From Symbiodinium sp. CCMP2592 (lineage: Eukaryota; Sar; Dinophyceae; Suessiales; Symbiodiniaceae), in assembly GCA_905221615.1 (NCBI GenBank), contig CAJNDT010005445.1, positions 1,455,813 through 1,519,812 of the forward strand: 64,000 nucleotides of DNA. Direction: 5' to 3'. Positions 23,705 through 34,800 of the stretch are shown here, piece after piece; the first letter of the stretch is position 1; each line of letters begins with the position of its first letter. The position numbers were made by a program, and so were the translations under genes. The notes under the pieces were generated by a model. That model was not told the origin of the DNA. It searched no databases and saw only the letters and a list, made by a program, of their open reading frames with translations.

Positions 23705-24907
23705 TTCGCATTCGAACTCACGCTCACCTAGGGGCAGAATTTCAGGTGCACACGCCTTTAGTTTAGCTTTTACAACATGATGCAGGTGTAGGGCGTAGGC
23801 TCCAACAGTATTCCTGCAATGACAGCTCGAAGGGACCTTGGTTCGGCATTATCCCACCTGAAACACATCCACTTCCGAAATACTGCGCGTAGCTGATGTT
23901 GTCCGCCACCACGCTTCGGAACACGGCCGCCGGTATCCACCACAACCGCATGAACTTATAAGTTCACGAGCACTGCCCTAGAGCTCTTGAACCCGATACG
24001 ATGGCAAAGTTCCTGCATCTTGCTGCACCTTGTGCGCCAAACACAACATGCTTCGAGCAAAACGGGTCCGTGTAAGAGGTCCTGCGAAAACTCCCTCGGT
24101 CTGTTGCATGCTTCTCCACTGGAACCACATCAATAAGATTGCCAAAGCTACGCAACATCGCCCTGAAAGCATCTCTACCAAAAGCACAATTTAGACCGTG
24201 GGCGGCTAAAATAGCAGCGTGTCGAAAAGACCAATTGCCGGCAAAATTTCATCTTTGGTCGAAAATCCTTGATATTCCAATAACAAACAAAAACAAAACT
24301 GTCAGAACTGCGACTTTAACATGTTGTACCCACTGGCTCAATTTTTGCAAATGTGGAACATGTTTGCGATCTGTAATATCGGATAATCTTTAAACGCTGC
24401 GCACATTGATGTTAAAATTATGCATGTATTTATATACTGCACAACTCCCGCAAAAAAAGAACCTCTTGCATGATTTGAGCAAAAAATCAGCAAAAATAGA
24501 TCGAAATCCTAGCGGAATATCATAACTAAAACATAGTTGTTTTGCATACGATTGAGAAAGTGTTTGATAGGTACAAACACACCTACATGTGTCTCTGCAG
24601 AGCCAAAGCTCACAGCAGTCGCCATACATGTTGCATCCTGACATGGCTGGCAACGGCGCAAAATCATTCAGGCTCTTTAATCCTTGCAAAAGTTCAAGTT
24701 TGCTGGCAACACTGTCACCTACTGGGGAGGCACCTGTGGCGCACACGTTTTCGAAGGGTTTTTCGGTCTCGAACATGAACCCGTCAAATCTGTCCAAATG
24801 AAGGTCGAAACAAGGTCCGGGATACTCTGGAGACTCCCACATGAGTTTGCCTTGTGCAGCTTACAATTTCGGTTTGCTCTCCGGGTTTCTGTTCTGTTTC
24901 ATTGTGT

Positions 24908-24999
24908 GAATTCGTTACTCCATGCGACGTTTTAGTAAACCAGAATAGAAACAGCTGGTATAGTTTGAAGCAAATCGAAACGTCTCGGCGGCCCTGCAG
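24908..24999. repeat. Direct repeat, copy 1
   Basis: Starts GAATTCGTTACTCCAT and contains GCTGGTATAGTTTGAAGCAA, ending at GGCCCTGCAG. A diverged second copy follows at 25052-25136. Confidence 0.85.
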
Positions 25000-25051
25000 A
25001 GTCGCGCGGAGTAGTGGGGCACGGAGTAGCTGAAACTGTAGCACTTGCTAC

Positions 25052-25136
25052 GAATTCGTTACTCCATTTTGGTAAATCAGACTAGAAAGAGCTGGTATAG
25101 TTTGAAGCAAGTCAAAACGTCTCAGCGGCCTTGCAG
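25052..25136. repeat. Direct repeat, copy 2
   Basis: Same start (GAATTCGTTACTCCAT), same core (GCTGGTATAGTTTGAAGCAA) and end (GGCCTTGCAG) as 24908-24999, with an internal deletion of about 7 bp. Confidence 0.85.
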
Positions 25137-25139
25137 GAG

Positions 25140-26560
25140 GGTTTAGGATAATAGCAACCCGCGTGCTTGTAGTTCGAAACCGCACGTTTGATGTTGTGTG
25201 TTGGGTTTAACGTTTTTTGCGTGTCAGAAGGTGCAAATTCCCCACAATTACTAGCTCTTTCACCACATCCTAAAACACTGCGTGAAACCGGGACGGACGG
25301 CGGAGTAAGCCTCTTCCCTTGCAAAAACTGGGATTCAAGCACATATCCCGCTTCAAATATATATGCTGCCATCGAGGAACAAGGGCCACTCTCCGTGAAA
25401 AATCTCGCTGGCAGCTTTGGGTCTTGCTTTTCACTTTGGTCCCAGGCCTCCAAACCACGTTTGTTGCCACTTTGGTCCCAAGCCCTCCAAAATCTACCGG
25501 AGCGTGGTGTCCAAAAGGTGTTGCTCATGCTCGGTGTCGAAAACATGCAAAACCTCTCAGCCCGAACTTGCAATACCATGATCCAGTAAGACGCGACGAA
25601 TGCCGTTTTGGCACTGACAAGGAGCACAATCTTTTTTTTGATGCCAAAGCTTGCTTGTTTCAACTTTTCTGCAAACAAACTCCAGAAGAAGACGTTGTTT
25701 GGCAAAGACATGCCGGAAGACGCCAGCCGCCACCCCAAGCCCACTTCATGTCCCAACTCCGCGCCAAGACACAATTGTGCTTTTTGGCGTGGGCGGGCCT
25801 CAAAGACAGCAGTTGCTGCACTCGGTCCCAGTAATAACTACAAGAACTACAAGAATGAGAAGAAAGAGAGATGCACACTAAGGTGAAACGGGCTGCGACT
25901 TGCAGACTTCGCCGGCAGGCATCGTTCAGCCCTTGTTATGTTTCAAGTGCTAAAGCCGCTCAGAATCACTCTTCCAGACAGATTGGGTAGCACAATGGCG
26001 CACGTACGCTTGTGAAGGCCAACTTGCCAGGAACGTTGGGGCACCCATTGCTTTCAATGGCAGGAACTAGTAGAAGAGCATACGTCCTGTCTGGTGCCCG
26101 AGAAATAGGCCCGTTTTTTTGGCGTGGGCGGGCCTCGTCGACTACGGCTGTAGCACTCGGTCCCTACAAGCAAGACAAACCAACAAACGAACAAAAAACA
26201 GCGGTGAAACAGGGCGGCTCGATAAAAAGAGGCAAAGAGCTAGCTGCGGCGCACAGGCTTTGCCGGTGTTGGCCGTTCAGCACGAGCTACGGGGCCTCAG
26301 CGACCGATCCACGACAGCAGAAGGCCGTCGCCTAGAGCTGTCCAAGACCACCGGTGGAGCCCAAAGTCGGAGCTCCGGCCGCCGTTCTAGTTCCGTCGAA
26401 CAACGGTCAGCCCCGGGGTCCTGTTGTGTCGCGATCGCGCACACAAAGTCCACAAGTCCACGGTGGAATCCACAACCAGCGGCAAGAGCCAGGAAATGGA
26501 CCCTACGACGTATGTCGCTGGTCATAGATGGCTCTAGTCTCTGGAATGCGACGGCCTACA
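25140..26560. other. No supported gene; two related GGCGTGGGCGGGCCTC blocks
   Basis: The words TTTTTGGCGTGGGCGGGCCTC and ACTCGGTCCC recur in the same order at about 25780-25830 and 26113-26165. They are followed in each case by GTGAAAC and then a TTCAGC word, suggesting two decayed copies of one repeat. Overlapping frames on both strands here carry no domain. Confidence 0.45.
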
Positions 26561-26563
26561 CCG

Positions 26564-28396
26564 TCACTGGGTACAATCCAGTGTCGAAGGCCACGGCCAA
26601 GAATCCAGCAGGCGCTGCATGTCGTTGCCGCTGGTCGGAAAGTGGGATTCGCGCAACAGGTATAACATTTGGTAATTGCGCTGCTCATACAGCTCCTGTA
26701 GGCGGTAAAAACCATATCGGTGTGTATCTTGATCCGGCTCATGGAGATGCGGCATCAGCTCAGTAGAGATGAACGGGATTTGAATGCCTGGGCCGATTCC
26801 ACCCCGTTCAATGAAGGCCTCCGCTTCGTCTCTCCAGCGTTCCTGGCCCCTAGGGTCTCCTAGCCGAAACCATGCGCGGCGTCCGTCGGGCAGGGTCTTA
26901 TCGTTCGTCTCTTGGGCCACCAAGTGGTGGATGAGAACCTTGGCCCTCGTGTCCCACGCGTCGAAATGGGCGTGGCGCCACAGGCGCACCGGGAAATAAA
27001 AGTCCTTTTTCTGTGGACCTCTCAGCCAATAAACCACCACCGCGCTAAGATCCCAACCAGAGGTGGTAGCAGCCGCCCGAAGGCGCCACAGGGCAGCGTG
27101 CAGAAGGCCAGCGGACTGGATGGGAAGCGTGGGCGGCGCTTGCAGGACCCAAGGGGACATCGTCCAGCGGGAGCATGAGTCTAAAAGTGCCCTTGCACAC
27201 GCCCGGGTATGAGAACATTTGGGGGTCGAAGTCACCACGCCTAGCAGGGAGAAGCCCACGATGGAAGCCTTCCATCAGCCGTGCGGCAATAGCGATTTGG
27301 GGCTGCCCACAAGGGAGGCAGGCACGTCCACCTTAACCCGTACCTCAAGGAAATGCAGGTCATTCTGACAGACTGGGGAGATGCTCACGAGTTGTAGCAG
27401 GGGGGCTGCTTCAGGCTCATCCACCAGGGCCCGTGCAAGGTAGAACAACAACTGCACCACAATGAAGCAAGGGGGTGCCCTGATTCGGGTCCATGCTCGA
27501 GCCTCCCTCCCCCGTTGCTCGCCGGACGCTTGATCCAGTGCCACGGCGCCTGCCCGTAGGCAAGGGAGGTCTCTTGGGTGCCAGAGACATTTGGATAAGA
27601 CTACCATCTCGGACTGGTGACTTATGACCTGCCTTTGGGGAGCGAGAACTTGAGACCATCGAGCTCGTCCAAGCAAAACCACCACCAGATCTCCGGGCGA
27701 GCCAACTCGTACCACGAAAGGTCGAAGACACGCCCTTCAGGTAACCGCAACACAGGGTCGCAAAACTGCGCCAGCGCAATGGAAACTGCCAGCAAGGGAG
27801 TGAGGCACACTCGGAAAGCCTCACTTTCCGTACAGTGACGAAGCATTAGCGCACGATCTGCAAAATCGACCACTCTGGCTCCGAAATTCTGAGGGCTGAC
27901 CTTAACTTCGCACGCCGGCAAGGAGAGGGGCAGCGAAAGAAGGGAAAGGCAGTCCGTCCGGTTGGGGAGCAGTTGGCGCAGCGCAGCCGCGCTTGCAGGG
28001 CCGTCAATTGGCGACTGCTGCCTGCCCTTGGCCTGGTAGCTGCGGAGGATGTCGTGCTGCTCCGCGAAGTCATCCTCATCTTCAGGCGGAACGCAGTTGC
28101 TGGAAATGGCGGCGACACCGGGCAACAATCGGCTAGGCGGGTATTACGAAGCTTGGCGGTCAAGTCAGGGTCCTCTTTAGCCGGAACGCCATCCTCCGCT
28201 TAGCAAATCCGGCGGTATCGTAGAGGGCACCCGGTAGGCCCGTTGCAGCAACCAGCGGGAGAAGGGCCTCAGGCTGGTTCGAGTTGCGCAGCAGCGTAGA
28301 GACAAAGTGCTGGAGCCGCCCCAGCAGCGTCAGGTTGACGGTGGCCGAGGCAATAGCATAAAGATAGAATGCGCCTGGCACAGCCGCAACTAACAT
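26564..28396 (-). pseudogene. Broken or multi-exon minus-strand gene of unknown function
   Basis: Four consecutive minus-strand frames read in order 28396-28160, 28128-27622, 27715-27275 and 27259-26564, each with protein-like composition but changing phase. The first starts MLVAAVPGAFYLYAIASATV, a hydrophobic N-terminus. Later parts contain CDPVLRLPEGRVFDLSWYEL, IVVQLLFYLARALVDEPEA and HRYGFYRLQELYEQRNYQML. I recognise no domain. Either introns lie at the phase changes or single-base indels broke the gene. Its start lies just left of the spliced-leader relic at 28399-28453, pointing the other way. Confidence 0.4.
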
Positions 28397-28398
28397 GT

Positions 28399-28453
28399 CC
28401 GTAGCCCCTAGCCCCTCCCGTAACCCCTTTGGCTCAAGGCGTCTCGGCTCAAG
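28399..28453 (+). other. Decayed tandem spliced-leader (DinoSL) relic
   Basis: CCGTAGCC at 28399-28406 equals the 5' part of the dinoflagellate spliced leader. 28418-28438 matches the 21-nt leader at 18 of 21 positions and ends in TTTGGCTCAAG. 28439-28453 is a second, poorer 15-nt unit (11 of 15) again ending GGCTCAAG. Such tandem units are known to mark cDNAs of trans-spliced mRNAs that were reverse-transcribed back into the genome. On the plus strand, the copia element starts right after it, and the next gene is the DNMT gene at 38307. Confidence 0.65.
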
Positions 28454-28458
28454 GTTTC

Positions 28459-28656
28459 TGCAACTTGTGCCGATCAGGTGAGCTTCAATCGTTCGTGCTG
28501 GTCCCTCGCTTGACCTCTCAAGTAAGGGGCCCCTTTTCAGGAGCCGATAGACGGCACGGATCCGACCTTGGCGGTCGCATGGAAAACCGGTGCTGAGTGC
28601 ACCTTCGTGTGTGTGATTCGAGCCCTACCTTCAGCTTCCCTGCGCGACTCGCTGCA
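28459..28656 (+). repeat. 5' LTR of copia-1 (198 bp)
   Basis: Starts TGCAACTTGTGCCGATCAGG and ends GCGACTCGCTGCA, giving TG...CA termini with TGCA at both edges. Reading base by base I find no difference from the 3' copy at 37334-37531. Such LTRs carry the promoter and polyadenylation signals. Confidence 0.95.
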
Positions 28657-28657
28657 T

Positions 28658-28670
28658 TGGCAGCGGAGCA
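28658..28670 (+). promoter_or_regulatory. Primer-binding site of copia-1
   Basis: TGGCAGCGGAGCA begins one base after the 5' LTR. Its complement ends CTCCGCT-G-CCA, as expected for a tRNA 3' end whose acceptor stem opens with A and pairs with U, a trait of eukaryotic initiator Met-tRNA, the usual copia primer. The tRNA identity is inference. Confidence 0.7.
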
Positions 28671-28863
28671 CGGTTGCTCCAAGGACCTAACTGGCTCCTA
28701 AGGTGATTCCCTCCTCTTCGCGATCGGTGGTGCCAGTCTGCCTGCACTTGGAGTCACCTCAGAGCTACGATTAGAGAGCTCTGGAACCCTTTCTCCGGGA
28801 GTTCAACTTGACTCCCCACGTTCACTACGACTTTGTCTTCAAGTTTTCCTTTTCTTCTTTGAC

Positions 28864-31800
28864 ATGTCTGGCCAAGGCGACGTTGGTGGCTCAGTTCCTG
28901 TATGGGATGGTGCAGCTCGCAGCTGGCGGAGATATACCAGGGAAGTGGCGTGGTATGTTCAGAGTACTGCGCCACACAAGCGTCGGCACTGTGCAAGCCG
29001 ATTGATGGGGAAGCTCAGTGGACCAGCGAGACTGCTGGCAATGTCATGGTCACATGCTGCGTTTGACTCCGAGGACGGCACGCGCAAGCTCTTGCAGAGG
29101 CTTGCATCAAGCCCCTTGGTTCGGAAAACGCTTCCGAATGCGGCAGCGATCTGCCAGCAGTACTTTTCGTTCCGACGCCATGTCAATGAGTCGATCGGGA
29201 ACTTCTTGGTCAGAGAGACGCTGGTCCATGAGGAGTTCCAAGAGGCGATCATAAGGTTGCACGAAGAAAAGATGGGAATCACTCAGGAGTCCAAGGACTT
29301 TGGCCTACCTCCCGTTCAAGAAGAGGACTGGAGTGATGAGACATGGGGCGGCTCATGGGAGTCGTGGTGGAACTACGACGAGGACTACCTGGACGAGGGC
29401 GGCGATGATGATGCTCAAGGCGGTGACGATCCTCCTGAAGGCCAACCTACTACCCCGACGGCAACTGGTGTTGGCGATAGTGGAACCCGCGAGCCAGGCG
29501 GACCAACTCTGCCAGGTGCTACTGGATCGTCCCCAAGTCATCGCGAGGATCCTGGTGATGAGCGACAAGCCGATCCCTCGACTTCTCCTTCACGACGAAG
29601 CGCTGCGAAGCATCGGCCACCTCCGATGCCACAGACAGTGGACGAACTGTCCATGACAGACTCGTTCATCATGGGAGTTCTCCGTGGATGGCGACTACTC
29701 CAGGCGGCAGGTCTCACAGCAGAGGAGAAGCGGGACATCCTTTCCACAACCCGCAACAGCCTGGACTATGAGGTGATAGCCCAAGCTCTACAAGGACTCT
29801 GGGATGAACAGCTTCTTGGTCATCGGTACTCCAGCTCGCCACACTCCCAGGCCTACTACATGGGTGCCGATGAAGGCGAGGCGTTCTACCATGAGTACAA
29901 CGACGACTGGGGCACCGAGGACGACAATTGGAGCGAGGGCTACGCGTACTACCACGACTACGAGGACAACTTCGATGATCCTTGGTGGTACGGGGACACT
30001 GACTACAGCTACCAGGCCACCGCGGACGACAGCGAGCCCATCGACGATGAGAAGTACAAGGAGGCCAAACAGGCGGAGAAAGTGGCGGAGTCTCTGGCAC
30101 TGGAGGCTCAGAGGACATGGGCAGATGCCCAAAAGGCCACTCAGGCCTTGAGACGAGACCGAGGCTTCGGCGCATCCGGCGCTAAGGGCCACTTCTCTCC
30201 GGGCAAGTGCTATGCCTGTGGCGGCAACCACTTCATTCGCGACTGCCCGACAAAAGGCAAGGGGAAACAGCGATCCTACATGGCCGATGCGGAGGACTAT
30301 GGCATGCACTACGTTGGCAAGGGCAAGTCCAAGGGCAAGGGAAAGGGCAAAGGCAAATCTGGTCTTTGGCTAGAGAGCTACGCGGCCTGGAAAGGCAAGG
30401 GAAAGTCCAAGTTCAAGGGCAAGGATGTACCAAGGACTGTGAATGCCTATCATGCTGGCGCCGATCCCTACAGCCTTCATGGACTTGAGCTTACCTCAAC
30501 AATGGAAGCAGCATCGGCGACGTCGGCCAGCCGCACTCCGGAAATGGGCATGCTGGATTGCGGTGCCACAGCCTCGGCGGCACCTGAGGCCGTAGTGAAG
30601 GACCTCATAGCTGTTATCCTGTCTCACGACAAGCAGGCAGTCATCGAAGTTGACCAGAGCTCGCGGCCATACTTTCGGTTTGGTGATGGGAGATGGGGAC
30701 GTGCTCTGTATAGACTACATATTTCTAGTGACGTGTCAGGACAGAACCACAGCTTTGCCATCTATGCGCTACCAAACCCTGCTGAGTTCTACAAGTCCAA
30801 CTTCGATAAAACCAATTTAGTGCCCATCCTGATCGGAATGGACTTTCTTGGCAAGCAGGGACAGTGCATGATAGTAGACTTTTCGACGGGGTTGTTCGTC
30901 AACACTCACGAACCAAATCCTCAAGCTGAACGTCTTCATGAAAATCATAAAGGACACTACATGCTCGACCTGTGTCACTACATCACTCGCGGTCACAAAC
31001 GTCAGGATGGTCATGCTCGAGTTGTCGTATTGCCTCCAACAGTAAGCCGTTCCAGCGTTCCCGAGGTGCATGTGTTAGAGCTCCACCCTGTGCAGTTTGA
31101 TCTTACGGTCAGTGATGTTGAGTTTGATCAAAGAGAGCTGGAACATTCCTGGCAGAGACTGCTACAGCTTCATGCACAGTCAAGACAGCTACAAGGACTT
31201 GATGCTATGACCGCAGCTGCTTCAGCATCAATGTGTCGAGCTTCAGCTCAACAGACGACCCCGACAACTTCCTCTCCGACTTCCCTCTGTGATGGCGGCG
31301 CTCTCCCCTCCGGAGGAACAGGCGATGGTGGCGACGCTGAGAACTTCAGCTCCCAAGGCGAAGGCCAAGCCATTGGACCCTTCTCGTGCAATGAAGGGCG
31401 ATCCGCGGGATCCCCGGGCGGATGCCAAGACGTGGCCGTGTATGGGACGTCATGTACCAGGACCTCCGGGCGCCAACAATCACGGCCAATGGCAGCATTG
31501 CGCTCGGTGCGATTTCAGGATGAGCTACATCCCCCGTCAAGGATCCAAGGGACAATTCACGGCCACCAAGAATCCAGAGATGGTGGCTCGAGCACTCCGA
31601 GAGCTACGACCACTGATGGGAGACTTTGCTCCCACGGCAACGATCGTGAGGGCGATGCAAGCCAAGGTGGATGCAGAAGAAGTTCTACGCAATCACATTC
31701 GCGACCTACAGGCGAGCTACGCGGAGCCCCAGGGATATCCCAATCAGCTGGAGACAATGAAGCCAACTACATCAAGGACTTCGGCAAGCCCCGCGACACC

Positions 31801-34800
31801 CTCTTCGACCAGCAGCTGGCAGGTGACGAACCAGACGGAGATGAACTCTGTCACCATGGCGGGCGGCTACGAAGCAATGGACAACCAGCAACAGCCGTAA
31901 ACTCAAGAACTACTTCTAGAACGACTCGGCCCCTGAGTGTTGGTCTGGGCAACAAGGTGATGAATGCCATCACACTCATGGCTACGATGGTGTCATCTCT
32001 GCTGGTTGGACTACATGTTGGTGATCGAGATGGCCTTTGGGAAGTGACCTGTGCTCCCCACTCGTGGCTCAGTCAGGCGGCGCAACAACATGAACTTCAA
32101 TCCAGAGTGATCAGCCTCCACAACGGCTACGACCTCTACAAGCCCGAAACTTGGGAGCGATTGCGCGACCTCCGTCGGCGTCGAAGGCCGATGAAGATAT
32201 GGTTCAGTCTTCCGTTCTCCAAATGGTGTCCGTGGAACTACATGAACTACAAGCGCGATGGACGGGAAGAGCAGCTGGAAACTGCACGAAGGCGAGAGCG
32301 CAGGATGTTGTGGCATGTCAACCAGTTCATCAAGGAGACGCTTTCTGCCGACCCCCAGGTGATGATCTACTTCGAGTGGCCAACGCAGTGCGTTGGCTGG
32401 AAACAACGACCTATGGAAGACCTGTGGGACTACATGGATGGGCAAGGACAGGTTTGGGCAACCTGTCGAGTGGACGGGTGCCGCTACGGACTACGAGACG
32501 GTGATGAAGGCGGCTTCCTACGAAAGCGCTGGACTATCAAGACCAACGACGAGAACTTCCACAGAGTGTTCCGGACTAAGGTGTGTCCGGGAGGACACTT
32601 CCATGCTCACAAGAGTGAGTCTGAATGGTCCATCGACACCTACTACCCTTGGAAGCTGGTTCAGTCTGTGTGCCGGTTTTGGCGCGATTCTCTTGTTCCT
32701 ACACGACATCTACGACTACTACAACGAAGAGACGATCTACCTGTGGATGTAGATGCCGCTGAGGACAACGAGTCGGCACCATCGGACGCCAACTACGTGA
32801 ACTTGGCCGAGGACTATGGCTGTGAACACGAAGAGCATGGAAGTGATGATCAGTTCGAGATCAACCTGAGGGAAATGGATCGATTATCCCTCAAGGCACT
32901 TTTCGAAGAAGCCATGCACAAGGAATGCTACTCCTTCAGCAACCTGGAAGTCCTGATGACCGAGTTCTTCAATATCTACGATAAGATCCATCAGGAACAC
33001 AGCCGATGGTCACCTGGACATGGATGCGCTGTGGCCTTTGGTGGCTACTCTCATGGCGCCTTCTCGGGAGTCAGCAATGCCACCGACCGGTTTGACTTCC
33101 TGGTGAAGTATGTGAACGGCTTCTTCAAACATCATCACCCTGAGGCTCTTTGGTCCAGCTTTATGCTCAACAGGAACTGCAAGAGCCTCCCCCATAAGGA
33201 CCACCACAACTACAAGCTCTCAGATAATGTGATGTGCGGATTTGGACGCTACAAGGGTGGCGGCCTGTGGGTGTGCAGAGTACCGAGTGATGGTGATGTT
33301 GTCAAAAGACGACGGCTACCAGATGGGACAACCGTCAAGGGCATCATCAAGGACACCTTCCACCAGTTTGTTCGATTCCGACCAAGTGAGCTCCATGCGA
33401 CCGAGATGTGGACCGGAACCCGGATGGTTTTGTCCTTTTACACAACTCGATTAACACCATGGCTGTCCCAGGTCCATCGTCATCAACTACAAGCTCTTGG
33501 ATTTCAGCTGGCAACAGAGCCATACGCCAGTCAGACACATTCGACACCACCATCACAATCCTGGGGCACCAATGAACTTCAGAATGTTCAACTACCAGAC
33601 GTCAGTCAAACACATTCGGCACCACCATCACAATCCTGGGGTACCTCATGTTTTCCGGTCGTCACTGGTACAGAGTTGAATCCAGTCACCGAGGATCCAC
33701 TACCAGAAGGCGTCGACAAGGTCGAGTACCAGAAGTGGCAGGCGCAGGTCGCAAAATTCCACAAGGCAGCAGGTCACCCTACGAATCGCAATCTGGCTCG
33801 CATCATCAAGGACGCCGGCCATCCAGATTGGAAGGTACAGATTGCGAAGGAGTTCTACTGTCCTAGCTGCGAAAGCCTTAGACCTGGCGGCATGAGTTCT
33901 GGACAGGTTCCCCCGGCCAGTACGCATAGTCAATTTCAGGCTTGGGAGGCCATTGCGGTTGACTCTGCAGAGTGGATACCACCGGGCAAAAAGAAGAAGG
34001 TGAAGTTTCTCCTGTTCATGGATGTGGCCACCAAGCTACGTGTGGCCCATGTGCTGTACCTCTGCGACTTCCTTGAAATGCGAGCCGAGTCTGGAAGTCA
34101 CTTCGTTGAGGCCCTCTCCGAGAGATGGTTGAGTCTGTTTCCGCGACCTCGAGTGGTGATCTTGGATTCCGCCAAGAGTTTCATGTCTGAGCAGGCCAGC
34201 AACTTCTTGACGGACCTGCAAGTGTTGGTGCACTACGTTGCCGAGAAGGAGCCATGGGCCAACGGGGTGATTGAAGCGGCTATTCAGGACGTGAAGCACA
34301 CCGCTTCAGCGATCTACTTGGAAGCGATGGATGTGGATTTGTCAGTGACTCTTCACATGGCTGTCGCCGCGCTGAATGCCACGGAGTTTACCGCGGGCTA
34401 CTCGGCACATCAATGGGCCTTCGGAGCTTCCCATCAACCTACTGATGAGGATCGGCAATCCCTGGAGCTTGTGGATCCCAAGAGTGACTTTGCTCGTTTG
34501 GTTATTTGCCGACAACAAGCCGAGGAGATAGCGCGGAAAACCAAGGCCAAAAGAACCTTGATGAAACTCCACAACAGCAGTGTTCGACAACCTCTACGAC
34601 AATTCTCACCACTTGATTTGGTCAAGGTGTGGCGCAAGGTTTGGCCAAAGGAACAACATGTGGGGCCACGAGGTGGCTTCAAGAAGTCCGGCCGACCGCA
34701 TTGGATCGGGCCAGGACGTGTCCTGTTTCAGGAGGCGCTACCGCACCAAAAACAAGGCGAAGATCGAATGCATGTGGTGTGGGTCTTAGTTGGCAGTCAA

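Larger units (their letters stand above)
19380..24900. other. Gene-poor region with weak minus-strand fragments
   Basis: Degenerate CCCTAA words, CTACTACC simple repeats (20527-20592), inverted-repeat elements and short frames. Weak minus-strand candidates are a Cys-rich stretch at 23435-23704 (annotated separately) and a 150-codon Cys-rich frame at 24390-24842 in AT-rich sequence. Neither matches a family I know. Confidence 0.35.

Noticed and set aside
29714..30309. Minus-strand frames of 153 and 173 codons
   Set aside because: Antisense shadows of the acidic/Tyr-rich gag region of copia-1.
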